From assembly GCA_009701575.1 (NCBI GenBank), contig WLJX01000012.1, positions 1 through 38,780 of the forward strand: DNA of 38,780 nucleotides, in the 5' to 3' direction. Below, in pieces: positions 1-9,844 of the stretch (the first letter of the stretch is position 1; each line of letters opens with the position of its first letter). The notes beneath the pieces were generated by a model. The model worked only from the letters and a program-made list of their open reading frames with translations, did not search any database and was not told where the DNA came from. This stretch comes from Actinomycetota bacterium. Its GTDB lineage: Bacteria; Actinomycetota; Actinomycetes; Nanopelagicales; Nanopelagicaceae. The translations under genes and the position numbers were made by a program.

Positions 1-1164
1 GATTTCGCTGCAGACGTTCGAAACGATCCGACAAAGGCCGGTCGATTACCAGAACTACCAGCGCAATTAGAAGCACCGATTCGTAAAGTTAAAGAGGCGT
101 CAGCTGCAGTGGTTGCACTAATCAGCGCTGATTCGGATGTCATCAATCCAGATTCAATGGCCGAGCGCGCCCGAGTTAAAGGCGCAACAAATGAGGTGCA
201 ACAAACTGCAACCAAAATGTTGAAACCAAGTGGCCATCAAGTTATGTGGTTCGAGCCGACTTATTCCACACTTTATTTAGCGCCGCTATCGGTCTCACAA
301 GTATTGCGGGCAAATCTGCTTACTGATACTCCAGTAATTGCTACAAGTGCGACGCTGACAGTTGGTAAATCATTCGATGCAATTGCAAAATCTATCGGCT
401 TTGTTGTGGGCGGTTCCGAAGATGAAGATTCCGAGGATGAATTTGAAGCGGGCGAGATTGATCCCGCAAATGTTCAGATGCTAGATGTTGGTTCGCCCTT
501 TGATTTTGCGAAACAAGGTGCGCTCTATCTTCCAAAACATATTCCAGAGCCAGGTCGAGATGGGCCAAGCAAGGAAGCGCTTACTGAACTCGCTGAATTA
601 ATTGATGCTGCTGGTGGCCGAACCCTCGCACTATTTTCATCTTGGCGCGGTGTTGAAATGGCCGATGAATATTTACGTAAAGTCCTAGCCGAGTTAGAGA
701 TTCCAATTATTACCCAAAAGCGCGGCGATAGCGTTGGAACTTTAGTAGAACGCTTTGCTAAAGATCCCAAATCAATTTTGCTCGGCACTATTTCCTTATG
801 GCAAGGAATCGATGTTCCCGGACCTTCTTGCACACTTGTTGCGATCGACCGCATTCCATTTCCTAGACCCGATGAACCTGTAATGAGTGCGCGCGCTGCA
901 GAAGCAGATGCCGCTGGTGGCAGTGGTTTCATGCAAGTTTCGCTGCCCCGTGCCGCACTTTTGTTAGCGCAAGGAACTGGGCGGTTAATCAGATCGATTG
1001 ATGACCGGGGAGTTGTAGCAATTCTAGATTCGCGAATAGTTACAAAGCGCTACGGCTCAGTTCTTTTAAATTCAATGCCACCGTTCTGGCGAACAAGTGA
1101 TGGGGCGGTAATTCGCGAATCGTTAAAGCGATTAAATAAAGATTATCTTGAGGCGGGCCAGTAA
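1..1164 (+). CDS. dinG: DinG-like ATP-dependent DNA helicase, C-terminal part (5' end cut by window)
   Basis: The reading frame is open from base 1, so the gene starts upstream of the window; only the C-terminal part is present. Superfamily 2 XPD/DinG-type helicase motifs are visible: ATSATLT after the bridging region, then a C-terminal RecA-like domain with LFSSW, the stretch GTISLWQGIDVPG, IDRIPFPRP, and the arginine-finger motif QGTGRLIR. These match the actinobacterial DinG/YoaA family, which unwinds DNA 5'-3' during repair; Walker A and the Fe-S cysteines would lie upstream and cannot be seen. An acidic insertion (EDEDSEDEFEAGE) sits between the SATLT motif and the final domain. The 3' end overlaps the convergent NUDIX gene by 33 bp. 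Family assignment is firm; the exact paralog (DinG or YoaA type) is not. Confidence 0.9.
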   Translation, partial: DFAADVRNDPTKAGRLPELPAQLEAPIRKVKEASAAVVALISADSDVINPDSMAERARVKGATNEVQQTATKMLKPSGHQVMWFEPTYSTLYLAPLSVSQVLRANLLTDTPVIATSATLTVGKSFDAIAKSIGFVVGGSEDEDSEDEFEAGEIDPANVQMLDVGSPFDFAKQGALYLPKHIPEPGRDGPSKEALTELAELIDAAGGRTLALFSSWRGVEMADEYLRKVLAELEIPIITQKRGDSVGTLVERFAKDPKSILLGTISLWQGIDVPGPSCTLVAIDRIPFPRPDEPVMSARAAEADAAGGSGFMQVSLPRAALLLAQGTGRLIRSIDDRGVVAILDSRIVTKRYGSVLLNSMPPFWRTSDGAVIRESLKRLNKDYLEAGQ

Positions 1165-1626
1165 GGTCGGCCAAGTTTTTGCAAAGCTAGGATGTAAATT
1201 CTTCGCTACGACATCATCGAAGGCAACCCACTCGACTTGAAGTGATTCATCATTCTGTTCGTGGGCAATTAAATCTTTATGAGCAACTGAGATAACGGTG
1301 TCATAGGACCAGCCGTTGTGTTCGTCGATATAAGTTTCAATCGGATCAACTAAGTTAGTATGAATTCCAATTTCTTCTTCGGCTTCGCGCAGCGCCGCTT
1401 CAATTGCAGTTTCGTGTGAATCCCGAGCGCCACCAGGAATACCCCAAGTGTCTCCGTTGTGGACCCAAGGTGCGCGATGTTGCATCAAAATTGAGTTATC
1501 TCGAACTAGTAATAAACCTGCGGCGCCATTTAAACCCCAATGTCGGTTGCCACAGAGACATTCAACCCAACCATCACCATCTCTATGTGCCACGCCTCTA
1601 GGTTTACACAGGTTCGGCCTTTCCAC
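1132..1626 (-). CDS. NUDIX hydrolase
   Basis: A 164-aa protein with a perfect Nudix box GX5EX7REUXEEXGU: it begins at GGARDSHETAIEAAL and continues REAEEEIGI, in the middle of the protein. NUDIX enzymes hydrolyse nucleoside diphosphates linked to another moiety, using Mg2+ bound by the box glutamates; the substrate cannot be told from sequence. The N-terminal segment before the fold carries CKPRG, ECLCGNRHWG and NGAAGLLLV; the Cys/His pattern is suggestive of a small metal site but is not a recognised finger. The start is a GTG at 1626 without a clear ribosome binding site; a GTG a few codons inside (at VAHRDGDG) is an alternative. It is convergent with the helicase gene and divergent from the PKD protein gene with about 52 bp between. 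Confidence 0.85.
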   Translation of the reverse strand: MERPNLCKPRGVAHRDGDGWVECLCGNRHWGLNGAAGLLLVRDNSILMQHRAPWVHNGDTWGIPGGARDSHETAIEAALREAEEEIGIHTNLVDPIETYIDEHNGWSYDTVISVAHKDLIAHEQNDESLQVEWVAFDDVVAKNLHPSFAKTWPTLLARLKIIFI

Positions 1627-1678
1627 AATTTAAAACCAAAGGCCACCGCGGTAATTCTCGCCGTTCTATCTTCCGTGG

Positions 1679-2377
1679 GTGCCGCTATTAATCGCCTTTC
1701 TCCTGCTCGCCGCCGCAAGTCCTGCAGTCGCAGCCCAAAATTGCACAACAAGTGTTTGTGTAAAGGTTTATACCGATCCCAAGACTGGAAAGTTAATAAT
1801 TACTGCCAATAGAAATGGCAGTAGTTCCAGCCCTAAACCAGCGCCAACTCGAACCTGGAAACCACGGCCATATACGCCAAGACCCAAACCAACTTATACG
1901 CCACCACCAAAACCAAGAGTTATCGTCACAAAGAAGTTCACACCAAAACCAGTTGTGAAGTTATCGCTCTCAGATCAACTTGCACAATTAATTCCGGTTA
2001 AAGATATCTACCACCAACCAAGTGCTGGGGCACTGGTGCAAGTGCCGGTCAATTTTTGGACCACAACACCACCAACTTTTAAGACTTCAGTCGTGATGCT
2101 CGGTGTTCCAATCACTGTTTATCTAGCACCAACTTATCTCTGGGACTTTGGAGATGGCACAAAGTATTCAACAACTGCAAGAGGCGGGCCATATCCAGAT
2201 CGCTCAATAATGCATATCTATAAGAAGGCTGGAAGCTATTTGGCTTCACTAACTATTTCTTGGAGTGGCAACTGGCAAGCATCGGGTGCAACAAGTGCGG
2301 TAAGTGGCGGAGCCATTATTCAAACTCTCTATACCAATGTTCAAATCGCAAGTGCCCCTTCGAAGTATCTGAATTAA
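1679..2377 (+). CDS. secreted proline-rich protein with a PKD-like domain
   Basis: A 232-aa protein with a clear signal peptide (hydrophobic stretch PLLIAFLLLAAASPAVA, likely cleavage before AQN). It is followed by a proline/threonine/lysine-rich linker (residues about 50-95, PKP and PRP repeats), as in wall-spanning spacers, and then a C-terminal PKD-like beta-sandwich with the motif YLWDFGDGT and the closing strand HIYKKAGSYLASLTISW. PKD domains usually mediate extracellular protein or glycan contacts; no catalytic motif is visible. GTG at 1679 is the only usable start, since an in-frame TAA lies at 1652. No ribosome binding site is evident. The specific function is unknown. Confidence 0.75.
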   Translation: MPLLIAFLLLAAASPAVAAQNCTTSVCVKVYTDPKTGKLIITANRNGSSSSPKPAPTRTWKPRPYTPRPKPTYTPPPKPRVIVTKKFTPKPVVKLSLSDQLAQLIPVKDIYHQPSAGALVQVPVNFWTTTPPTFKTSVVMLGVPITVYLAPTYLWDFGDGTKYSTTARGGPYPDRSIMHIYKKAGSYLASLTISWSGNWQASGATSAVSGGAIIQTLYTNVQIASAPSKYLN

Positions 2378-2408
2378 CCAATACCAAACCTAAAAGAATG
2401 GATGCCTA

Positions 2409-2924
2409 ATGACCGAACTCCTAGATATCGAACTAACTCAACTTATTGAATTGGTTGAAGAGATAGATTACGAAGGATCTGATTACCTTTTCAAACAACG
2501 CGCAGGCGCCTTGGCCTTTAATGACTTAGTTGAAGCATTTGCCCGGGATGGAATTTGTAAGGATAAATCGCTAATCGCTTTGGTACTTGTGCGACTGCGA
2601 GATTTACAAGTTCGAGATTATGCAATGGGTATAACTAGCAATGAAAACATCGAAACTCTTTGGGAGATGTGGCGCTGGCTGCTTCAAATAACACCAGCAG
2701 GGTATGTAGCTCCTGCTGCCTCGCTATTTTCCGCAGTTAGTTATGAGAAAGGAGAACTAGCACTTGCATCAAAATCTTTAGATAAATCGCTTACCGATGA
2801 TCCAAGATATCCACTCGCGCTCCTTTTACGCCGAGTTTATGCCGCAGGTTGGCCACCTGAGAGTTTCATGGCAATGCGCAAGGATCTACATCCAAAGGTA
2901 TGTGCCGCACTTTTTAACGAGTAA
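2409..2924 (+). CDS. short DUF4192-type protein (C-terminal half only)
   Basis: A 171-aa soluble protein. The central LVRLRDLQVRDYAMG, followed by W..L at the sequence WRWLLQITPAGYVAPAA and the helix pair around KGELALASKSLDKSLTDDPRYPLALLLRR, matches the C-terminal half of the actinobacterial DUF4192 family as I recall it. Full DUF4192 proteins are roughly twice this length; the N-terminal half is absent here, with no upstream in-frame extension. The function of the family is unknown. It stands 31 bp after the PKD gene and 9 bp before ald, whose possible -10 box (TAACCT) includes this gene's stop codon. Confidence 0.6.
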   Translation: MTELLDIELTQLIELVEEIDYEGSDYLFKQRAGALAFNDLVEAFARDGICKDKSLIALVLVRLRDLQVRDYAMGITSNENIETLWEMWRWLLQITPAGYVAPAASLFSAVSYEKGELALASKSLDKSLTDDPRYPLALLLRRVYAAGWPPESFMAMRKDLHPKVCAALFNE

Positions 2925-2933
2925 CCTAAATAC

Positions 2934-4016
2934 ATGATTATTGGCATACCTAAAGAGATAAAAAATAATGAATTCCGCGTATCAGCAACTCCTCCTGGAG
3001 TTCACGCACTTGTAAAGGCGGGACATCAAGTTCTGGTTGAAGCTGGCGCAGGTCTGGGATCAGCAATTACCGATGCTGATTATGTTGCCGCCGGTGCCTC
3101 AATAATTGAAAACGTTGACGAGGTTTGGGCCAAGGCCGATTTAATTCTTAAAGTTAAAGAGCCAATCGCACCCGAATATCCAAGAATGCGTAAAGGCCAG
3201 ATTCTCTTCACCTACTTACACCTAGCCGCATCTCGCGAGTGCACAGACGCAATTATCAAATCTGGCACAACCGCAATTGCATTTGAGACTGTTGAATTAA
3301 ATGGCCAACTTCCACTTCTTGCCCCAATGTCAGAAGTTGCTGGTCGCATGTCAATTCAGGTTGGCGCAGCATCGCTTCAGAAATCAGCAGGCGGACGTGG
3401 GGTATTGCTAGGAGGAGTTCCTGGTGTTGCACCCGCAAAGGTTGTTGTTCTAGGTGGTGGCGTTGTTGGAGTTTCTGCCGCAACCATCGCCCACGGAATG
3501 CGAGCCGATGTCACAATTTTAGATCTTGATTTAAATCGATTGCGTTACTTGGATGAACTATTCAATGGCCAGGTAAAAACAATTGCATCATCAGCTTACG
3601 CAATTGAAGAACAATGCATAGCGGCAGATTTAGTTATCGGTGCCGTTCTTGTACATGGCGCAAAGGCGCCAAAGTTAGTTAGCGATGCTCTTGTCGCAAA
3701 GATGAAACCAGGTTCAGTCTTGGTTGATGTTGCAATTGATCAAGGTGGTTGCTTCGAAGGATCAAAGGCGACAACGCACTCTGACCCAACATTTAAAGTT
3801 CACAATTCACTTTATTATTGCGTAGCAAATATGCCTGGAGCGGTCCCTGCTACATCTACTGCTGCCCTTGCTAATGCCACTATTAAATATGCCTTAGCCC
3901 TTGCAAATAAGGGTTGGGAGCAAGCATGCGCAGATGACCCAGCGCTTGGTAAGGGTTTGAACGTGCACGAGGGCAAAATAAAGTACCAAGCAGTCGCTAC
4001 AGCGCACGGCTTGTAA
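2934..4016 (+). CDS. ald: alanine dehydrogenase
   Basis: A 360-aa NAD-dependent L-alanine dehydrogenase (usual length about 370), catalysing alanine to pyruvate plus ammonia and the reverse. The N-terminus [17 protein letters not shown] is diagnostic, with the substrate-site Arg after [19 protein letters not shown] follows. The Rossmann nucleotide-binding loop is [13 protein letters not shown] near residue 175, followed by the acidic end of the second strand (ILDLDLNRL). [21 protein letters not shown] and [18 protein letters not shown] are the family's late conserved blocks. It lies directly before a glutamine synthetase gene, which suggests linked ammonia metabolism. The ATG is 6 nt after the box TAACCT, a pattern compatible with a leaderless transcript (inference). 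Confidence 0.96.
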   Translation: MIIGIPKEIKNNEFRVSATPPGVHALVKAGHQVLVEAGAGLGSAITDADYVAAGASIIENVDEVWAKADLILKVKEPIAPEYPRMRKGQILFTYLHLAASRECTDAIIKSGTTAIAFETVELNGQLPLLAPMSEVAGRMSIQVGAASLQKSAGGRGVLLGGVPGVAPAKVVVLGGGVVGVSAATIAHGMRADVTILDLDLNRLRYLDELFNGQVKTIASSAYAIEEQCIAADLVIGAVLVHGAKAPKLVSDALVAKMKPGSVLVDVAIDQGGCFEGSKATTHSDPTFKVHNSLYYCVANMPGAVPATSTAALANATIKYALALANKGWEQACADDPALGKGLNVHEGKIKYQAVATAHGL

Positions 4017-4051
4017 CAATCCCGTAACACGACTTTGGCAGTATCTGTCGC

Positions 4052-5365
4052 ATGACTTCCCACGGCGATGAAATAAGCAAGCAAGAAGAGTTCGTAATGC
4101 GCACTCTCGAAGAGCGCGGTATTCGATTTGTCAGACTCTGGTTCACAGATGTACTTGGCTTTCTTAAATCAGTTGCTATTGCGCCAGCCGAATTAGAGAA
4201 CGCCTTCCAAGAAGGTATTGGCTTTGATGGTTCTTCAATTGAAGGCTTCGCACGAATTACTGAATCCGATATGTTGGCAAAGCCAGATGCCGCAAGTTTC
4301 ACGGTGCTTCCTTGGCGCACCGCAAATCCAGGCGCTGCAAAAATGTTCTGTGACATCACGATGCCAGATGGTTCAGCATCACCAGCAGATCCAAGAAATG
4401 TTTTGAAGCGAATTTTGCGCAAAGCCGCAGATATGGGTTACACCTGTTACACACATCCAGAAATGGAATTCTTTTTATTTAAAAACACACCAGAGGAGAA
4501 CGTCCCGCCAATCCCAGTTGATTCAGCTGGATATTTCGATCAGACACCTTCTGCCGTCGGACATGATTTCCGTCGCCAGGCAATTACGATGCTTGAGGCA
4601 ATGGGTGTTTCAGTTGAGTTTTCACATCACGAAGGTGCGCCGGGACAACAAGAAATTGATTTACGCGATGCCGACGCGCTTACAACCGCAGATAACATCA
4701 TGACATTTCGACATGTCATTAAAGAGATTGCACTTGATCAAGGTTTCCATGCCTCATTTATGCCAAAACCATTTACTGATCACGCCGGTTCTGGAATGCA
4801 CACGCACTTCTCGTTATTTAAAGGGGAAGCAAATGCATTTCACGAAGAGGGCGCAGATCTGCAACTTTCTGCAGATGGAAGATCATTTATCGCAGGCATC
4901 TTGAAGCACGCCCGGGAATTCACTGCGATTACAAATCAATGGGTCAATTCGTATAAGCGATTAAGTGGCGGCGGTGAAGCGCCAGCACTTGTTGATTGGG
5001 GCCATAACAACCGGAGCGCACTTGTTCGAATTCCGGCATACAAGCCAAAGAAAGAGAACAGCACTCGAGTTGAAGTTCGTTCTCCAGATTCAGCATGTAA
5101 TCCATATTTAGCATTCGCAGTTATCTTGGCTGCAGGGCTTAAGGGAATTGAAGAGAAGTACGAACTTAAATCGACCAATAATCCAGAAACCCTTCCAACA
5201 AATCTTGAAGAAGCAATCGTGGCGATGGAATCAAGTTCATTGGTTCGTGAAGCTTTAGGCGCCGATGTCTTTGAATACGTTCTTCGCAATAAACGTGCTG
5301 AGTGGGCGGATTATCGTCGTCAAGTCAGCGCTTATGAGCTGAACCGATACCTGCCCGTCCTTTAA
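4052..5365 (+). CDS. glnA: glutamine synthetase type I, GlnA2-like
   Basis: A 437-aa GSI-fold ligase. N-terminal beta-grasp: FVRLWFTDVLGFLKSVAI and GIGFDGSSIEGFARI. Catalytic domain: HPEMEFFLF (metal-binding Glu), HHEGAPGQQEIDLR, GSGMHTHFSLF, NSYKRL, NRSALVRIP and the RVEVRSPDSACNPYLAFA block. The sequence is closest in pattern to actinobacterial GlnA2 and ends in AEWADYRRQVSAYELNRYLPVL. I do not see the adenylylation-loop tyrosine motif (NLYDLPP-like) of GSI-beta, so control by GlnE is unlikely. GlnA2-type enzymes may make glutamine, but in Streptomyces some GlnA-like paralogs glutamylate polyamines, so the substrate is not certain. It starts 35 bp after ald. Confidence 0.92.
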   Translation: MTSHGDEISKQEEFVMRTLEERGIRFVRLWFTDVLGFLKSVAIAPAELENAFQEGIGFDGSSIEGFARITESDMLAKPDAASFTVLPWRTANPGAAKMFCDITMPDGSASPADPRNVLKRILRKAADMGYTCYTHPEMEFFLFKNTPEENVPPIPVDSAGYFDQTPSAVGHDFRRQAITMLEAMGVSVEFSHHEGAPGQQEIDLRDADALTTADNIMTFRHVIKEIALDQGFHASFMPKPFTDHAGSGMHTHFSLFKGEANAFHEEGADLQLSADGRSFIAGILKHAREFTAITNQWVNSYKRLSGGGEAPALVDWGHNNRSALVRIPAYKPKKENSTRVEVRSPDSACNPYLAFAVILAAGLKGIEEKYELKSTNNPETLPTNLEEAIVAMESSSLVREALGADVFEYVLRNKRAEWADYRRQVSAYELNRYLPVL

Positions 5366-5375
5366 CTTGCGGTAA

Positions 5376-7112
<1,737 letters not shown>

Positions 7113-7132
7113 TTATCGCTACGGTATCGACC

Positions 7133-7864
7133 GTGGCCGTCTACCGTGATCAAGCAGTTGTTCTACGCACCCAGAAACTTGGGGAAGCAGATCGAATCAT
7201 CACGCTCTTTACAAAAGATCATGGCCGGCTTCGCGCCGTAGCAAAGGGTGTTCGTCGAACTAAATCTAAATTTGGTGCGCGTTTAGAACCAACCTCATAT
7301 GTTGATCTTCAACTTTATTCCGGAAAAACATTTGACATTGTCACCCAAGCCGAAGGAATTGAAAACTTTGGTGACGCACTTGCAATGGATTATAAAAATT
7401 GGACAACGGCGAATTCAATATTGGAGGCTGCCGAACGTTTCACTGAAAATGAACACGAGCCAGCGCTGCAACAATTCAATTTAGTAGTCGGGGCCCTGCG
7501 CGCTCTTGCACATGGAACATATGATTCCTCACTAATTCTCGATGCTTACCTACTTCGTTCACTTGGCGTCGCTGGCTTTGCGCCATCGATGACAACGTGT
7601 TCTAAGTGTGATGAACCTGGACCACATAAATATTTCTCACTTGTTGGCGGTGGCAGTGTCTGTGTCACTTGTAAACCATCTGCGGCTGCAACTCCAAGCC
7701 CTGAAACTTTGGAACTTATGGCTAACTTAATGACTGGTGATTGGAATAACGCAATTGAGAGCGATGCCAGATCTAGACGTGAAGCTTCGGGTTTGATTGC
7801 CGCATATTTGCAATGGCATATCGAGCGGGGTTTACGCAGCCTGCCATTAGTTGAGAGAATTTAG
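7133..7864 (+). CDS. recO: DNA repair protein RecO
   Basis: A 243-aa RecO, which loads RecA onto SSB-coated DNA in the RecFOR pathway. The N-terminal OB-fold begins [40 protein letters not shown], with [10 protein letters not shown] next. The helical C-domain contains a zinc site, CSKC (around residue 158) and CVTC. I chose the GTG at 7133, so the protein starts [13 protein letters not shown], as in the family; the frame is open further upstream but that extension overlaps leuA and has no family resemblance. It lies 20 bp after leuA and 2 bp before uppS. Confidence 0.93.
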   Translation: MAVYRDQAVVLRTQKLGEADRIITLFTKDHGRLRAVAKGVRRTKSKFGARLEPTSYVDLQLYSGKTFDIVTQAEGIENFGDALAMDYKNWTTANSILEAAERFTENEHEPALQQFNLVVGALRALAHGTYDSSLILDAYLLRSLGVAGFAPSMTTCSKCDEPGPHKYFSLVGGGSVCVTCKPSAAATPSPETLELMANLMTGDWNNAIESDARSRREASGLIAAYLQWHIERGLRSLPLVERI

Positions 7865-7866
7865 CC

Positions 7867-8589
7867 GTGGCAATACCAAAGTTAAAAGCAGAACAGATTC
7901 CAAACCACGTCGCTGTCGTTATGGATGGCAATGGTCGTTGGGCCAAGAAACGTGGGCTACCAAGAACTGCGGGACACGAAGCAGGCGAAGCGGCGCTCTT
8001 TGATGTTGTGCAGGGTGCAATCCAAATCGGAGTTAAAGAGCTAAGTGCTTACGCATTTTCTACCGAAAATTGGCGGCGCTCACCCGAAGAAGTGAAATTT
8101 TTAATGGGTTTTAATCGTGATGTCTTGCGTCGTCGCCGTGATGAAATGAATGATCTCGGTGTTCGAATTCGCTGGGTTGGACGGCCACAGAAATTATGGG
8201 GAAGTGTAATTAATGAACTTCAGGAGGCCGAGGAGCTAACAAAGCGGAACAAAGTTTTAACGCTAAATATGTGTGTTAATTATGGGGGGCGTTCTGAACT
8301 AGTTGATGCGGTTCAAGATATCGCAACTGAAGTTTCAAAACGTAAGTTAAAACCGGGGCAGATTACGGAGAAGCTAATCTCGAAACATTTATACAATCCA
8401 AAGATGAGTGATGTGGATTTATTCCTACGTTCATCCGGAGAACAACGCACTTCGAATTTCTTGCCTTGGCAATCGGTTTATGCCGAGATGGTATTTATGG
8501 ATGTGCTCTGGCCAGATGTTGATAGAAGTACGCTCTGGAAGGCAATTGAAATTTACGCGGAACGCGATCGCAGGTTTGGTAAGGCTTAA
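7867..8589 (+). CDS. uppS: isoprenyl transferase (undecaprenyl/decaprenyl diphosphate synthase)
   Basis: A 240-aa cis-prenyltransferase that makes the C50/C55 lipid carrier for peptidoglycan and wall glycans. Conserved regions: [20 protein letters not shown] (catalytic Asp and phosphate-binding loop), [26 protein letters not shown], and [20 protein letters not shown] followed by [12 protein letters not shown]. The GTG start at 7867 follows the recO stop by 2 bp, indicating cotranscription. The gene is convergent with zur, with a single base between the two stop codons. Chain length (decaprenyl in mycobacteria, undecaprenyl elsewhere) cannot be decided from this. Confidence 0.96.
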   Translation: MAIPKLKAEQIPNHVAVVMDGNGRWAKKRGLPRTAGHEAGEAALFDVVQGAIQIGVKELSAYAFSTENWRRSPEEVKFLMGFNRDVLRRRRDEMNDLGVRIRWVGRPQKLWGSVINELQEAEELTKRNKVLTLNMCVNYGGRSELVDAVQDIATEVSKRKLKPGQITEKLISKHLYNPKMSDVDLFLRSSGEQRTSNFLPWQSVYAEMVFMDVLWPDVDRSTLWKAIEIYAERDRRFGKA

Positions 8590-8590
8590 A

Positions 8591-8956
8591 TCAACATTTC
8601 GGACAGAGGCCATAAATTTCTGCGGAATGCCCAACATCTCTAAAACCATGCTCACTAGCCATCGTCTTGGCCCACTTCTCAATTGCACCGCCAGGGATTT
8701 CAATTGCATCCCCGCACCCTTTACAAACTAAATGGTGATGATGGGTACCACCGCAAAGACGGTAAATAGATTCGCCATCATCTCTGCGCAATACATCAAC
8801 CATTTTGTCATCAGCTAGCGATTGCAGTGAGCGATAAACGGTAGTCAAACCAATGCTTTCGCCAGCACGTTGCATCAAGTGATATACCTCTTGCGCGCTA
8901 GCAAAACCACCAGCACGTTCGAGAGTGTTTAGTACCCGAGGATTAGAACGAGACAT
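8591..8956 (-). CDS. zur: Fur-family zinc uptake regulator Zur
   Basis: A 121-aa Fur-family repressor. The winged helix includes FASAQEVYHLM and GLTTVYRSLQSLADDKMVDVL; the metal-sensing part has THHHHLVCKGCGDAIEI and the terminal CPKC, giving the CxxC...CxxC structural zinc site. Assignment to Zur rather than Fur rests on three points: the sequence pattern (DVLRRDDGESIYRLCGG), the position beside uppS and glyS as for mycobacterial furB (zur), and the ZIP transporter gene 6 bp upstream behind a Zur-type operator at 9723-9743. It is transcribed after the ZIP gene, so it is probably autoregulated. Confidence 0.88.
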   Translation of the reverse strand: MSRSNPRVLNTLERAGGFASAQEVYHLMQRAGESIGLTTVYRSLQSLADDKMVDVLRRDDGESIYRLCGGTHHHHLVCKGCGDAIEIPGGAIEKWAKTMASEHGFRDVGHSAEIYGLCPKC

Positions 8957-8962
8957 CTTTTG

Positions 8963-9706
8963 CTATTCGCCTATATTTCCAACGATGAGCCACATTGCAA
9001 CTACACCAATTATTGTGGCTAGCATTGTTAATTTAGATGGATGGCGCGAATGGGCTTCTGGCAAAATATGCGAAGTTGCTAAGTAGATAACAAAGCCAGC
9101 AAAGGTTGCAAGATAGAGTCCAAGAATTGGATCGCTAATAGTTAAATAGGTTCCGAGGGCGGCACCAGAAATACGCATTACTGCATCTACACCAAGTAGA
9201 AGATATGCACGCTTGCTCCAGTGTCCACTCTTAATCAAAAGCGAAACCGTGTTGAGACCATCACTAAATGCATGTGCCAAAATTGCGATGAAAACTGCGA
9301 ATCCCAGTGCATTGCTAACTTGAAAGGCGAGCCCAAGTGCGATGCCATCTAGAAATACATGGCCACCCATTGCAAGTGCGCCCATAGTTCCTGCGATATT
9401 TACCGAGTGTTTGTGCTCATGCCCATAATCAGATTCGGCTGGTTCATGTGAACCAAATAACTGCTCAGCAAAATGCAGAGCTAGGAATCCACCAACAAAG
9501 GCGAGTGATACAACTGGAACGCCACCAAAGGCGTTTGTGTTTAGCTCGAAAACTTCTGGGAGCAAATCAAATGCGACCAATCCCAGAAGTAAGCCAGCTG
9601 AAAGTCCCAGAATTAGATGGAGACGATCTCGAGAGCGAACGGCAAGAAATCCACCGGAGGTAGTGGCTACGGCTGTTAGTGCGGCAAGTGCGATGGCTAT
9701 ATTCAT
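8963..9706 (-). CDS. ZIP-family metal (probably zinc) importer
   Basis: A 247-aa polytopic protein with about eight membrane segments. ZIP motifs are clear: [15 protein letters not shown] in TM4 and [13 protein letters not shown] in TM5, which form the binuclear metal site, and a His-rich loop between TM3 and TM4 ([15 protein letters not shown]). It should import Zn2+ (or Fe/Mn) across the cytoplasmic membrane. I chose the ATG at 9706 ([10 protein letters not shown]); a TTG 18 bp upstream would start the protein inside the operator and adds MCYGNA only. It is the first gene of a ZIP-zur operon, and the operator covers positions about 17-37 upstream of the ATG. Confidence 0.9.
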   Translation of the reverse strand: MNIAIALAALTAVATTSGGFLAVRSRDRLHLILGLSAGLLLGLVAFDLLPEVFELNTNAFGGVPVVSLAFVGGFLALHFAEQLFGSHEPAESDYGHEHKHSVNIAGTMGALAMGGHVFLDGIALGLAFQVSNALGFAVFIAILAHAFSDGLNTVSLLIKSGHWSKRAYLLLGVDAVMRISGAALGTYLTISDPILGLYLATFAGFVIYLATSHILPEAHSRHPSKLTMLATIIGVVAMWLIVGNIGE

Positions 9707-9722
9707 AGCGTTACCGTAACAC

Positions 9723-9743
9723 AAATGAAAATGATTTTCATTT
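9723..9743. promoter_or_regulatory. Zur operator (perfect 10-1-10 palindrome)
   Basis: The core TGAAAATGATTTTCA (9726-9740) is extended by AAA/TTT on each side to a 21-bp perfect inverted repeat around the central G at 9733. The core agrees with the 7-1-7 Zur box known from Streptomyces and mycobacteria. It lies 17 bp upstream of the ZIP gene start and about 100 bp upstream of glyS on the other strand, so it should repress ZIP-zur when zinc is plentiful and could also touch the glyS promoter. Confidence 0.88.
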
Positions 9744-9834
9744 CCACAAGAAAGGCCAGATCTGGGCGTGTTGGGGCGTTAAACTTGGCCCACGATTGCA
9801 ACGCTCGTTGCCTTTCGCCGACAGCCAGCCGGAT

Positions 9835-9840
9835 GGAGAA
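9835..9840 (+). promoter_or_regulatory. glyS ribosome binding site
   Basis: GGAGAA here, with GGAG six bases before the ATG at 9845, selects that ATG as the glyS start. The frame runs open back to 9725, but that ATG lies inside the Zur operator and the extra 40 residues have no family resemblance. Confidence 0.75.
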
Positions 9841-9844
9841 TTTA

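Noticed and set aside
1404-1812. Plus-strand open frames opposite the NUDIX gene
   Set aside because: They are antisense shadows with no recognisable protein features, while the NUDIX frame has a perfect motif.
9725-9844. 40-residue N-terminal extension of glyS
   Set aside because: The upstream ATG lies within the Zur operator, the extra residues do not resemble GlyRS, and ATG 9845 has a well-spaced GGAG.
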